64,000 nt of DNA from Salminus brasiliensis (lineage: Eukaryota > Chordata > Actinopteri > Characiformes > Bryconidae): positions 43,713,842 to 43,777,841 of the forward strand of contig NC_132880.1 in the NCBI RefSeq assembly GCF_030463535.1. Direction: 5' to 3'. The position numbers and the translations under genes were made by a program. Shown in pieces: positions 36,379 to 47,329 of this stretch (the first letter of the stretch is position 1; each line of letters opens with the position of its first letter). The notes beneath the pieces were generated by a model. It worked only from the letters and a program-made list of their open reading frames with translations. It was not told the DNA's origin and made no database searches.

Positions 36379-38179
36379 ATAGAAGAAGGAAAATGGTAGG
36401 GAAGGCTTTCGACTACATATTGGAGCATTGCTGAAAGAGCGTTAGTGAGGTCAGGAGGTTGGGGGATCAGCACCCCAGCTCATCCTCAACTCCCCAGCTC
36501 ATCCTCAACTCCCCAGCTCATCCTCAACTCCCCAGCTCATCCTCAACACCCCACCTCATCCTCAACTCCCCAGCTCATCCTCAACACCACACCTCATCCT
36601 CAACTCCCCAGGTCATCCTCAACACCCCAGATCATCCTTAACTCCCCAGCTCATCCTCAACACCCCACCTCATCCTCAACTCCCCAGCTCATCCTCAACT
36701 CCCCAGCTCATCCTCAACACCCCAGCTCATCCTCAACTCCCCAACTCATCCTCAACACCCCAGCTCATCCTCAACTCCCCAGCTCATCCTCAACTCCCCA
36801 CCTCATCCTCAACTCCCCAGCTCATCCTCAACTCCCCAGCTCATCCTCAACTCCCCAGCTCATCTTCAACACCCCACCTCATCCTCAACACCCCAGCTCA
36901 TCCTCAACTCCCCAAGTCATCCTCAACACCCCACCTCATCCTCAACTCCCCAGCTCATCCTCAACACCCCAGCTCATCCTCAACTCCCCAAGTCATCCTC
37001 AACACCCCACCTCATCCTCAACTCCCCAGCTCATCCTCAACACCCCACCTCATCCTCAACTCCCCAGCTCATCCTCAACACCCCAGCTCATCCTCAACTC
37101 CCCAAGTCATCCTCAACACCCCACCTCATCCTCAACTCCCCAGCTCATCCTCAACACCCCAGCTCATCCTCAACACCCCAGCTCATCCTCAACTCCCCAA
37201 GTCATCCTCAACTCCCCACCTCATCCTCAACACCCCAGCTCATCCTCAACTCCCCAGCTCATCCTCAACTCCCCAAGTCATCCTCAACACCCCAGCTCAT
37301 CCTCAACTCCCCACCTCATCCTCAACACCCCAGCTCATCCTCAACTCCCCACCTCATCCTCAACTCCCCAGCTCATCCTCAACTCCCCACCTCATCCTCA
37401 ACTCCCCAGCTCATCCTCAACTCCCCAGCTCATCCTCAACTCCCCAGCTCATCTTCAACACCCCACCTCATCCTCAACACCCCAGCTCATCCTCAACTCC
37501 CCAAGTCATCCTCAACACCCCACCTCATCCTCAACTCCCCAGCTCATCCTCAACACCCCAGCTCATCCTCAACTCCCCAAGTCATCCTCAACACCCCACC
37601 TCATCCTCAACTCCCCAGCTCATCCTCAACACCCCACCTCATCCTCAACTCCCCAGCTCATCCTCAACACCCCAGCTCATCCTCAACTCCCCAAGTCATC
37701 CTCAACACCCCACCTCATCCTCAACTCCCCAGCTCATCCTCAACACCCCAGCTCATCCTCAACACCCCAGCTCATCCTCAACTCCCCAAGTCATCCTCAA
37801 CTCCCCACCTCATCCTCAACACCCCAGCTCATCCTCAACTCCCCAGCTCATCCTCAACTCCCCAAGTCATCCTCAACACCCCAGCTCATCCTCAACTCCC
37901 CACCTCATCCTCAACTCCCCACCTCATCCTCAACACCCCAGCTCATCCTCAACTCCCCAGCTCATCCTCAACTCCCCACCTCATCCTCAACACCCCAGCT
38001 CATCCTCAACACCCCAGCTCATCCCAAAAGTCATGCCAGAGAACACAGGAGTTTCACTGCTCAATGCTGCTCAATGTAGCTGAATGCATTCATTAAAAGG
38101 AGTGTCCACAAACATTTGGACATATAGTGTATATAGGGGAACCAAATTGTATGGTACCTCATTCCCCAGTGGGTGTTAT

Positions 38180-38266
<87 letters not shown>

Positions 38267-38939
38267 AAGTAATTCAGCGCTGCCATTTGATTTGAAGTAG
38301 AGACTGTTTCAGTCGGAGTCTCTCCCTGCAGCGCCGAGTGTTAATGAAGTGTTCACGCTCATATGAGAGAGAGAGGGATTAGAGACAGGCGCATGAAGGA
38401 GGAGGAGGAGGAGGAGGAGGAGGAAGAGGAGGGGGTCTGAGGGAGAGGGGGAGTGATAAAGAAGAGTTATGAGGAATTCACAGTGTGATCTTTCCACCCA
38501 AATACCAAGAAATTGGATTTTTATAGGTCAGGGAGAGCCGCTCGCAAAGCAGCCTCTCCTTCAGAAGCTCGCGCGTCCCTCTGCGTCTCTAACTAACACA
38601 CACACACACACGCACGCACGCACACACGCACACGCGCGCGCACACACGCACGCACAGATTAAAGCGTTTTTTTTTCTCTATATGCGCGCGCTAAAGCGCC
38701 GTGTGTTTTGTAGAGAGTGCGCGCATGTGCGCATCCGTTCCGGAGCTAGTCTCGCGGGCTTTTCTGAGGGATTTGGGAGCGAGAACAAACCCGAAGCCCA
38801 CGTGAATGCAGGCCTGCGAGCGCGCGTCTCTAAGCGCCTCTCTCGCGCAGACACTGTCCGCCAATCAGCGGCGAGAGCGCAGGGGGGGGAGCGCGCGCTG
38901 CCCACGCAAAACGGAGCGGTCTTTACAATACGGGACACA

Positions 38940-38975
<36 letters not shown>

Positions 38976-39030
38976 TAGTGTCAAATGTAGGCAATGGGAA
39001 GGCGGGTACATGGGTTTGGGGTCCTCTTTC

Positions 39031-39083
<53 letters not shown>

Positions 39084-42000
39084 GCGTTTGCATTCGGTAT
39101 TCCTGTCCTTTTGGGGACTTTAGTACAGGGACTGTACTTCAAGCTAGATATAATCTTAACCTCAGAAAGTGAAGTGGCTTTAAACTCGGGTTCTATGACC
39201 CCTAACAATAGTGGAACCCTTTTTGGTGCTATCAGGAACCAAGTTCTTTTGGGAACTATCATAAAGAAGAATTGTTTAATCAGGCAAAAAACATTTAACC
39301 TTTAAATGGATCTTTGAGTTGGTTCTTTGATGCATAACAATAGAGGAACCCGATTAGGTGCTATCTAGAACAATTTCAAAGGTTTTTGAAGAACCATAAT
39401 AACCAGGCAAAAACATTGAAGAACCATTTAGGCTGGGTTCTATACTCAGTATTATTATAATGCAGAACCCTTGAATAGCTCTGTTATTTAGGAGTGCATA
39501 GCTGTGTTTGTTAACGGTGTCCATCACCCTGAGGACATTCGGTCCCCACAGAGTGTTAAATACACACACAGACTACAGATATTTGTAGTATTGCCTTTGT
39601 GGGGTATATGTCCCTGCTGTGTGTGCTGTTAGCTAAAATGATGGATTCCTAGCATTGAAAGTTGGACCGACGTTAAGTTGTAGTTATGGTTACTTAACAC
39701 CATGACTTCAAACCAGCAACACATCAACGTCCAACAACGTTACAATTTCACGTTGTGTGGGCAGTAATGTTTTGACACTTATGGCGCACACCTCACAACT
39801 ATTTTATGCCACAATGACGTTAGCATGCAACGTTTGGAAGACGTTGGATTGTGGTTCACTGTGTGTGTTCACTCCACTGTGTCAATTATCACAACTTGAA
39901 AGCAACATAATATCAACGTCAGCTGTCGTCACTATTCTGCAGCAAATTCTTCGTTGGCTTTAACCGTTGTGCTGACACTGATTTTGGGTCACCTGAGGTC
40001 ACGACCTACATTCAAACAGATAACAACGTCTATCAACGCTGGTGGCCAATCAGGGTGGCTTTAAAATCTTAACAAACGAGCTCTTTGATTAGAAGCATGG
40101 ACTTCTCGAGACCTCTGAAGGTGTCCTTCAAGTACTGTAAGTTGTAAGGTGGAGCCTTCATGAGCCTTAGGTGCCCATAACCCTGCCACAGGTATACAGG
40201 TTGTCCTTTCTAGGACCAGTATTGGTAGGTACTGACCACGATCTGCCTGACCTAGTCGCCTAGCCAACCACTGTCGATAAAGGTAATCATGAGAGTGGTA
40301 TTAATGTAATGGCAGATTGGTGAATTGAAAAATACCTAACGTCTCCAGTCATATTGTTCATGCTTTTCATCATCCTTTTGATATGTTTGGTCCCCACGAA
40401 GCGCCCAGTACACACTGACACACACACACACTGACACACACACACACATACACACCAGAGAATGGGGAAGATTGGGAGCATTGCTGGTTTTTTGAATACA
40501 GAGCCTCTGAGCCCCTTCAGTCAAGCAAACTGAATTGTTGTGGAAAATCCTGCCCACACAGCCGTGAACATGGAACTGTGGGATTAGGCGGCTACATGCA
40601 CTAATCTACTGAACCCAAATTAAGGGTTTAAAGGATGATGTAACAAAGATGCTCCAGCTCAAATGAAAAGCCAATGGGGCTCACATCTCCATGTCAGCGC
40701 TAATCATTATTAGAGGCTGAATAGAGTTTAAGTGTTTTAAGTCTTAATCATTTTTTCAGAGAGGAATCTTGGCTTGGTGAATGTCATTTCACATCCTGAC
40801 AGACTTAAAAAGAGTATATAATCAATGTAGTCCTCATTTACTGCCGTTATAGGCCTATATACACAGATTAGCCTTAGCATTAAATCCCCTGACATGGGGT
40901 GAATAACACTGATTGTCTGGTGGCACAGTGGCACCACTTCAAGTTGATGCATTGAAAGCATGAAAAATGAGGAACGTGCAATCTGAGAGACTTTGTGTAT
41001 TGCTGGTATGCAGTGGTCAATACCTACCAAAAGTGCTCAGAGGAAGGACATCCCATCAACCACAGATGGGGTCACAGGCTCCTAGGGCTCAATGAAGCAT
41101 GTGGGAAGTGAGGATTGGCCCGTCTGGTCCGATCCCACAGAAGAGCTACTGTAACACAAATGGCTGAGTTAGTTAAGTAAGGTTAATGCTGGGCTATGTC
41201 TTGTGCAGTGCAGTACAGGGAGCACCTACACAATATAAGGCAGGTTGGTGGTTTTAATGTTATGGCTAATCAGTGTATATACGCTATTGGAAACCTGGCC
41301 ATAAATCACATTTTTTTTAAATGGCCCATAACTCAAACAAAAGTCATCAACCATAACATACACTATATAGCCAAATGTTTGTGGACATCCAATCTTATAA
41401 ATGCATTCAGCTACTTTAAGTTGCACCCATTGCTGACAGAGAGGTACAAATGCACACACACACACAGCTTGTCTAGTCCCTGTAGAGAAGTATTGCCAAT
41501 AGAATAGATGCATTGGCACCCTGCCTAATGCCAGGCATGGGTTAGAGGGGTATAAAGCCCCCCAGCATTGAGCTGTGTTCTCTGGAATGATGGTTGGTAC
41601 TCCATCCAATACTTTTGGGTGATGTTGGGGAGTTTTGGGATGAGGTGGGGTGGTGATTATCCAACATCCTGACCTCACTAATGCTTGTGTTGCTCAATGC
41701 AATCAAATCCTCACAGCAATGCTCCTTCTCAAACCTAGTAGACTCTATTTTCTTGGGCAGTAGAGACAGTTACTCCAAGAAAAGCAAGATACACTTGATT
41801 TTAGAAGATACAAAGAATGAGCAGGTGTCCCAATACTTTTGTCCATATTGTGCATTTATATCTATGGATATAGAAAGGTAATAAAACACCAAGATCAACA
41901 CTAGTGAGACTTGATCTGCCACCAACCCAGACGAGAGAAGATCTACTGATGCTGCATCACATGAAACTGCAGCACTTCCTTCACTAGCACACAAGTTGTC

Positions 42001-43894
42001 CTACTTTTCATTGCCTCTTGCATTTTTCATAAAAGCACCAGAATAACAGCAAAAAGCAGAGCTCTTCTGCCTAACATGAGCCTAACGTGTGCGCCCCCTC
42101 TCCTTTTCTCTCCTCCCTCTCTCTCCAGTTCCCATCCCCTCCAAGCTGAACGGCTCAGCTCTGTCCGTCCTGTCCCTGGGTAAGGACGGCCTGGGCCTGG
42201 GTGGCGTTTCTAACCCCGGTGAAGTTTTCTGCTCCGTTCCTGGACGCCTGTCTCTCCTCAGCTCCACATCCAAGTACAAGGTGACGGTGGGAGAGGTCCA
42301 GAGGAGGCTGAGCCCACCTGAGTGCCTCAACGCCTCATTGTTGGGAGGAGTGCTGCGGAGGTGAGTGAAGAGAGGAGGCACTCTGACTGGGACTGTGGAT
42401 CAGACAGTGGAGATTGACTGTCTAAACTGTACCATTTTGAGAGCCAAACATTAGGTGACGTAAATAAACATGAACATGATGAACACGTGAGGAAAATCTA
42501 GAGAAAATTCATACGCTCAAGAATGGATCACTGAATCACTGAAACGTACAGATGGGAAGAAAGGAGCTACTGACTGAACCGCTGAGCTACAGAGACAACA
42601 TACAGCATATTAAAGCAATAGATGAAGAGACACGAGCTGAAGGCCGGCCCTGCTGTTATTTCACAATAGCAACCAACCTTACGTTTTTCTTTATGCTACA
42701 GATCGAAAAATAAATTAAGTAAGAAATAAATGAAATAAATAAAATGAGCCGTGAACGTAGCATTTCATGTTTTAATGACAGCATATCCTTCCGCCAAATT
42801 AGCTATAGTTCCTAAACAAGCAGCTTGTTGCTCGCTAAGTCACAGCAACGAACTCCACTCAGCCTGCTGTTCCTTCTCCATCGACCAACCAATTAAAGTC
42901 ACAGTTTTTACAGTAATGTACTAATTAACGTTAATGTTTTACGTTAATGCTGCTGTTTACTAATATACTTAACTGTGTTCAGCGGAGTGATACAGTGTTT
43001 GTGTGTGTGTGTGTGTGGGGGGGGGGGGGGGGCAAACGCACTGTTAAGGCAAAATACTAGCACGTTTTGACCGCTTGTCAGCCAATCAGCTTGTGTGGTT
43101 GGACCTAGCTAGAGATTGAACAGTGGTTGGACAGAGATGCGTTATCCTGTGTGGTTCATAAATCAGAACGACAATAAAATACTGAGGACATTTAAGGTCA
43201 CTTTGTTCTCAGTGCCTTTACACCAACCTGCAAAGTAGGCCCAACAAATCTTTTGTGTTATTAGTACAAACCTTGTATCTCCATTTTAACTGTTTTTTCA
43301 CTTTTTGACTGTATTTGAATCTGGATCATATTTGAATCTAACAGTTTTTCAGTTTTTCGATGAATTGACCAATAGTATCACTTTTCACATCAACTTCTAT
43401 TGGAAGATACAGGAAGATTTCTCCTTCTACTGTGAAGTGACATTTTGGAGATACCAGAATTTTGCGTGACTGCAACCATATTGTTTTAAGTGGTGATATG
43501 AAATAACTACATTTTGGGAGGAGGAACATGCCTGAAGCCCCATCTCTACTTTGCTCACATGTCTACAGCAAAACTTTTGCATCCTTCCACCACCCCGTCT
43601 CCTCACTTTTCCCCTGTCTGATCTCTCATTGCTGTCTCCTGTCACTTATCAGAGGAGGGAGTAGAAGCCACTTAAACTCCAGCTCAATGTTCTCAGCGTT
43701 CTCCCCCCTCCCCTCTTACAGTCTCCTCACAAATCATCATCACATGCTGATGACCTGGTCCAAACTAGCGAAAGGACTACTTTTTTTCATCAGTTCTCTA
43801 ATGAGCAGGGTTTTTTGTAACTATTAGCAATATGAGCAGTTGCATAAGGCCAGCAAGCCTTAGGACACAATATGAGCAGTTTATTATCATTAAT

Positions 43895-43930
<36 letters not shown>

Positions 43931-44240
43931 GTTCGAAACATAATGACAGAAAATTCTGAACACACTGTTGATGTTATTCGCATGCTATTTAAACCCAGCT
44001 TATTTATTTATTTGTTTAATTTTGTTTAGTTTAGTTTATGTGCTGCCCTTTTCTTAATTAAAATTGTTGCACTGAGTTTACTTTAGCATTTAATAGACTT
44101 TTTAATTTAAATAAAATGTAAAAAAAATAATAATAATAATAATATATATAATAATATAATAATATATAATAATATATAATAAGGGTATAATTCCTGGTTG
44201 GTGGATAAACAGAAAACCTATGGTTTCCTTATAGGAAAAA

Positions 44241-44275
<35 letters not shown>

Positions 44276-44400
44276 ACAAATAAATAAGACCATTTATCAA
44301 GGTCACAAGCAATTCAGCCTTTCAATCAGGTCACCGGATGTTTGGCCCTTGACCTTTCTCTGACTTACATTTCACACCTGTGTAGTTACAGCAGAGAGAG

Positions 44401-44438
<38 letters not shown>

Positions 44439-45540
44439 TTTAGTGTGCTAATCCTCTCTCTGTCTGTTTCCTCAGAGCCAAGTCAAAGAATGGTGGCCGC
44501 TGCCTCCGCGAACGCCTGGAGAAGATCGGCCTGAACCTGCCTGCCGGCCGCCGCAAAGCAGCTAACGTCACACTCCTCACAGCACTGGTGGAAGGTACGT
44601 AGACACACTCACACCAAACACACACACACACACACACACAGAAAGGGAAAGATAACAGCAGTCATTTTAACATGCTTCTCAGTGCTGCAAACACTTTGTC
44701 ACGAACCCTCAGCTGCATTCCCAACTCTAAATTCTCCTGTTTTCCCTTTCATTAAGGTGAAGCGGTGCACCTGGCCAGAGACTTTGGCTATGTGTGTGAG
44801 ACAGAGTTCCCAGCCAGGGCCACAGCAGAGTACCTATGCAGGCAGAGTGATCCGGACCAGCTGCCCACACGGCGGAGCATGCTGCTGGCCACCAAGTAAG
44901 TTCTAGCTTCATTCAAATTTAGCCTTAAAAGTGAATTTCAGGTAAAAAAAAAAGGAAGATTTTCCCAGTTTTATTCCCAAATGCATTCCAAAAGTAGTTG
45001 ATCACCTTCGACATACACTACATGACAAAAGCATTGAGCAACACAAGCATTAGTAAGGGCAGGATATTGGATGATCACCACCTCACCTCATCCCTGATTC
45101 CCAAACTCACTCAAGTATCGGATTGAGCACCAAACACTGCTCCACAGCTCAATGTTGGGGTGCTTTATACCCCTCTGGCATACACCTGACATTAGGCATG
45201 GTGTTAATAGGTCCATGTTTATCTGCTCCAGAGAGTCCTATTCTATTGGCAATACTGCACTACTGCTCTACAGTGACTAGACAAGCTGTGTGTGTTTGTG
45301 TGCATTCGCACATCTGTGTAAGCAATAGCTGAATTTATTAGAAGGGGTGTCCACATACTTTTGGACATATAATGTATAGGATTTTTTTAATGTGATTTCT
45401 GGCTGAACCCAATGATTGGGTTTTCCTAACTTCATGGAATATTAGGAACATGGAAGGAATGTGGTTGACCACTGAGGATAGCTAACAACAATGCAACAGT
45501 TCCATCAGAAAGCCATGCTTGGTGCCCCAGCCTCACTAAA

Positions 45541-45619
<79 letters not shown>

Positions 45620-45838
45620 GCTCGTCCCCCCAGGGAGATCTGTAAGGAGTTTGTTGACCTGATGTCCCAGGACAGGTCGCCGCTGGGGGCCAGCCGGCCC
45701 ACGCCATGCTTAGAGCCCGGGGTGCAGGGCAGCCTGACCCACTTCAGCCTGCTGACCCACGGCTTCGTCAAACTGCTGGACAAAGGCGAGGGCGGCGGCA
45801 AGGGTCATCAGGAGAAAGATCTCAAACACCGCAAATGA
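30454..45838 (+). CDS. tfap2e: Transcription factor AP-2 epsilon
   Basis: AP-2 proteins are nuclear dimers that bind GCCNNNGGC sites; AP-2 epsilon acts in olfactory bulb, neural crest and pigment cell development. Exons: 30454-30480 (MLVHTYSAM), 32409-32834, 36221-36275, 42129-42360, 44476-44594, 44757-44895 and 45634-45838; 400 residues, all phases join. Exon 2 carries the transactivation region with the PPYFPPPYP motif (residues 48-56) and eight glutamines. Exons 4-7 carry the basic and helix-span-helix DNA-binding/dimerization domain ([50 protein letters not shown]). The last exon ends [18 protein letters not shown]...LKHRK. AP-2 proteins normally have about 20 residues (GxPAICAALTAxQNYL and following) between GF and the LDK segment; these are missing. 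Length is 400 against about 442 in human. Choice of epsilon rests on MLVHTYSAM, the linker DHSVIKKVPIPSK and the NCDN/PSMB2 neighbours. Confidence 0.94.
30481..32344 (+). other. tfap2e: tfap2e intron 1
   Basis: AT-rich intron. Visible contents are a CA/TA tract at 30877-30920, poly(T) at about 31490, and two copies of a GGTTC-word repeat (about 31620-31740 and 32160-32270) of the kind CATCGCTCAAAGAA. No exon was recognised. The CATGGTGTAAACTATAGGTT stretch near 32150 belongs to the second repeat copy. Confidence 0.5.
32345..32406. repeat. tfap2e: (TG)n tract abutting the tfap2e exon 2 acceptor
   Basis: About 60 bp of TG units with one A interruption run straight into GCAG|GCTCCTG. There is no separate polypyrimidine tract between the repeat and the AG at 32407-32408. 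Confidence 0.9.
32835..35310 (+). other. tfap2e: tfap2e intron 2, AT-rich part
   Basis: Mostly unique-looking AT-rich sequence. A Tc1-type MITE remnant starts near 33690 (CTTATGCAAATGTTTGGACA). A fragment of the SINE/L2 tail lies in reverse at about 35190-35222 (GGCATTTAGCAGAAGCTCTT). No coding exon was recognised. Conserved enhancers would be plausible here but cannot be judged from a single sequence. Confidence 0.4.
35322..35650 (+). repeat. Inverted repeat arm 1 (CAACGTC-rich dispersed repeat)
   Basis: The text is rich in CAACGTC and ACGTT words and contains GTGACGACAGTTG near 35427 and TTTTAAGTCATGATGTTAAG near 35599. A copy in the opposite orientation is at 39655-40043. The two align by eye over roughly 330-380 bp at perhaps three-quarters identity. 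Confidence 0.75.
35880..36125 (+). repeat. GGTTCTTT-word dispersed repeat
   Basis: The words AACGGTTCTTTGAG, GGTTCCATAAAGAA and GGAACCAAAAGTGGTTCTTC recur in both strands around a central symmetry. Similar text is at 31620-31740, 32160-32270, 39170-39480 and 46390-46460. It ends about 95 bp before tfap2e exon 3. Confidence 0.6.
36381..38133 (-). mobile_element. Family A MITE expanded by an internal minisatellite
   Basis: Before the tandem array, GGGAAGGCTTTCGACTACAT, GGAGCATTGCTG and TTAGTGAGGTCAGGA follow the family A reverse strand. After the array, CCAAAAGTCATGCCAGAGAA, GCTGAATGCATTCATTAAAA and CATTTGGACATATAGTGTA complete it to its inverted end. The array replaces the short CTCATCC...CCCAACTC segment of ordinary copies. 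The distal end is lost at a (CA)n run (36342-36376). Confidence 0.85.
36471..38025. repeat. 19 bp minisatellite, about 82 units
   Basis: The unit is CTCATCCTCAACTCCCCAG. Variants are AACACCCCAC, CCAAGTCATC and rare ATCTTCAAC. Because 19 is not a multiple of three, each 57 bp reads as a 19-residue cycle, which leaves one 544-codon frame open across the array; that frame is not a gene. A block of 31 units (589 bp) is itself duplicated. Confidence 0.95.
38182..38264. repeat. (CT)n(CA)n microsatellite
   Basis: About 50 bp of CT units pass directly into about 30 bp of CA units in tfap2e intron 3. A GGA-rich run follows at about 38396-38430. Confidence 0.95.
38670..38930. promoter_or_regulatory. 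CpG-dense island in tfap2e intron 3
   Basis: CpG is very frequent here (GCGCGCGCTAAAGCGCCGTG, GCGAGCGCGCGTCTCTAAGC, CTCTCGCGCAG), in contrast to the CpG-poor flanks. A CCAAT box sits in CCGCCAATCAGCGGC near 38858-38872. The island lies between exon 3 and exon 4 and is bordered by CA/CG tracts. It could be an internal promoter; no initiation site can be fixed. Confidence 0.4.
38942..39082. repeat. Two (CA)n microsatellites
   Basis: CA runs at about 38943-38973 and 39033-39080 flank 60 bp of unique sequence. Confidence 0.95.
39655..40043 (-). repeat. Inverted repeat arm 2 (CAACGTC-rich dispersed repeat)
   Basis: CAGCTGTCGTCACTATTCTG, GACACTGATTTTGGGTCA and AACACCATGACTTCAAACCA are the reverse complements of text in 35322-35650. 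Together the arms enclose tfap2e exon 3 and the minisatellite. Confidence 0.75.
40085..40310 (+). repeat. Family C fragment
   Basis: GACCTCTGAAGGTGTCCTTC, then GTACTGTAAGTTGTAAGGTG, match the interior of the family C copy at 4713-5261. Confidence 0.65.
40857..41280 (+). mobile_element. Family C MITE, complete
   Basis: The left end TATACACAGATTAGCC and the right end GGCTAATCAGTGTATA are inverted repeats. The interior matches the copy at 46513-46955. Confidence 0.75.
41361..41857 (+). mobile_element. Family A MITE, complete copy
   Basis: The copy runs from CACTATATAGCCAAATGTTT to CAATACTTTTGTCCATATTG. It has the standard interior, including GATGAGGTGGGGTGGTGATT. It ends 270 bp before tfap2e exon 4. 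Confidence 0.85.
42361..44475 (+). other. tfap2e: tfap2e intron 4
   Basis: No exon was recognised. Simple tracts: TG then a G run at 43001-43032, (ATT)n at about 43898-43930, TAATAA-rich sequence at 44128-44180, (AAAT)n at 44236-44286 and (GA)n at 44405-44435. A repeat text AACCTTGTATCTCCATTTTA near 43270 is shared with 48300 and 51240. Confidence 0.55.
45012..45375 (-). mobile_element. Family A MITE, reverse, shortened
   Basis: Reading on the plus strand it goes from CATGACAAAAGCATTGAGCA to GGGTGTCCACATACTTTTGG. An internal part is deleted relative to the 500 bp copies. It is in tfap2e intron 6. Confidence 0.75.
45540..45622. repeat. tfap2e: (CT)n tract upstream of tfap2e exon 7
   Basis: About 80 bp of CT units with GT interruptions end 11 bp before the acceptor at 45632-45633 and serve as an unusually long pyrimidine tract. 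Confidence 0.9.
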
Positions 45839-45957
45839 AGCTTCGGGACCTTTAAGACGGACAGACATGCGAACAGACACACAGACAGAGACTGAACTTC
45901 CCCAGCCTTTTAGCAGAGTGCGAGTGTATTTATGTATGTATGTGCGTGTGTATGTAC

Positions 45958-45999
<42 letters not shown>

Positions 46000-47329
46000 G
46001 TTCGCCACTCAAGTCTGACTCATAAGCAGCTGGGGTCAGTCCTCTGCATCACAGGAGTTTGTGCCTGCAGGATCTGTTTTCCTCTGGACACAGAGATTAC
46101 CACTGCTCCTCTTTTGCCCTGAGCAGGGTTCACTACTGCCCACTTCATCACGCCGTGTCCAACCAGGGAGAATTTCACAAGGCAGGATTTTTCAGTCAGT
46201 CAGAGGCCGGTCTTCCATTCCTCACTTCATGAAACAATGTTTATCATGATAATTCTTAAATAATTACTAATATATCAGTAATTAGGGTTTTTGCATGGAT
46301 TCCCATGTTATTGAATAATAAGCTAAAGCCGCTCACCCACCCAAGAGGTGCTGAAGAGGAAAGTGAAGTCTGTTAACATTCTTAACCTCCACTGAACGTT
46401 AAGAAGGTTCCTTAGATGTGGAACCATACAAGAACCCAGATTTGGTTCCCCAAGGAAATTGTTCAATCTTCAGTTTTGTAAATATGATAACAGAGGTTTA
46501 CAAAACGTGCACATACACTGATCAGCCATAACATTAGGTGAAGTGAGAACATATCTACATAGGCAGCGAGTGAACAGTCGGTTCCTGAAGGTGATGAAGG
46601 TGTTAAAGCAGGAGAAATAATCAAGCGTAAAAACCAAACTCTCCAAAACATTAGACCGGTCTTGTGGGCTTGCTCCAGTGGCATGCAGTGGTCAGTACCT
46701 ACCAAAACATGCACCAACAAAGCGCAAACAGAAACCGGCAACAGGGTCATGGCCACCTAATGCTCATTGATTTGACCTACGGAGGTCCCACTTCACAACT
46801 TACAGGACCTTCTAATGTCTTGGTGCAGATTCCACAGGAAACCTTGAGGTCCAGAGGTCTTGTGGAGTCCATGTCTCGAAGGGTTAGAGTTGTTGTGGTG
46901 GCACAATGGGGACCTACTCGATATTATGCAGGTGGTACTAATGTTATGGCTGATTCTTCCTACAACCACATGCCCACTAACCATTAAGGAAGCATGTAAA
47001 AGTTAGCTTGTTATACGTCAATCATTAAGGTGAGGAATGGAAGTCTTATAGGACACTATAGGTCTCCACTTTGGGCTTAAGTTATCTATCCTTACTCTGA
47101 ACTCCTGCTTTGTGAAACACCCCGTGTGCGCTGGCCCTGTGTTTACTACAGAACTGTGAAAGGCAGCTAGAGATGGCGCACACCACTTGAGGATGAAGAA
47201 GGTAGTTAAAAAAAAAAAAGAAGAAAAAAAAATATTGTCCTTTTGTACTCCCTGCTGTATGTTTATTATCAATGTTATTACTGTCCTTATCATTGCTGTA
47301 TTTCAAGGTAAATGTAATATATTATTAAA
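45839..47329 (+). terminator. tfap2e: tfap2e 3' UTR region with candidate poly(A) signal
   Basis: ATTAAA at 47324-47329 follows a U-rich stretch typical of a vertebrate 3' end and no clear AATAAA lies between. The 3' UTR would be about 1.5 kb and include a (TG)n at 45962-45998 and a complete family C element at 46513-46955. Confidence 0.45.
46513..46955 (+). mobile_element. Family C MITE, complete
   Basis: The left end ATACACTGATCAGCCATAAC pairs with ACTAATGTTATGGCTGATTC on the right. It lies in the presumed tfap2e 3' UTR. Confidence 0.75.

Noticed and set aside
36471-38025. CRISPR-like array
   Set aside because: Units are contiguous 19 bp repeats with no unique spacers, in a vertebrate intron.
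36445-38079. 544-codon open frame with [16 protein letters not shown]-type repeats
   Set aside because: It is the translation of the 19 bp minisatellite in a tfap2e intron. The period of 19 cycles through all frames and the unit happens to lack stops. There is no promoter, no splice link and no conserved domain.
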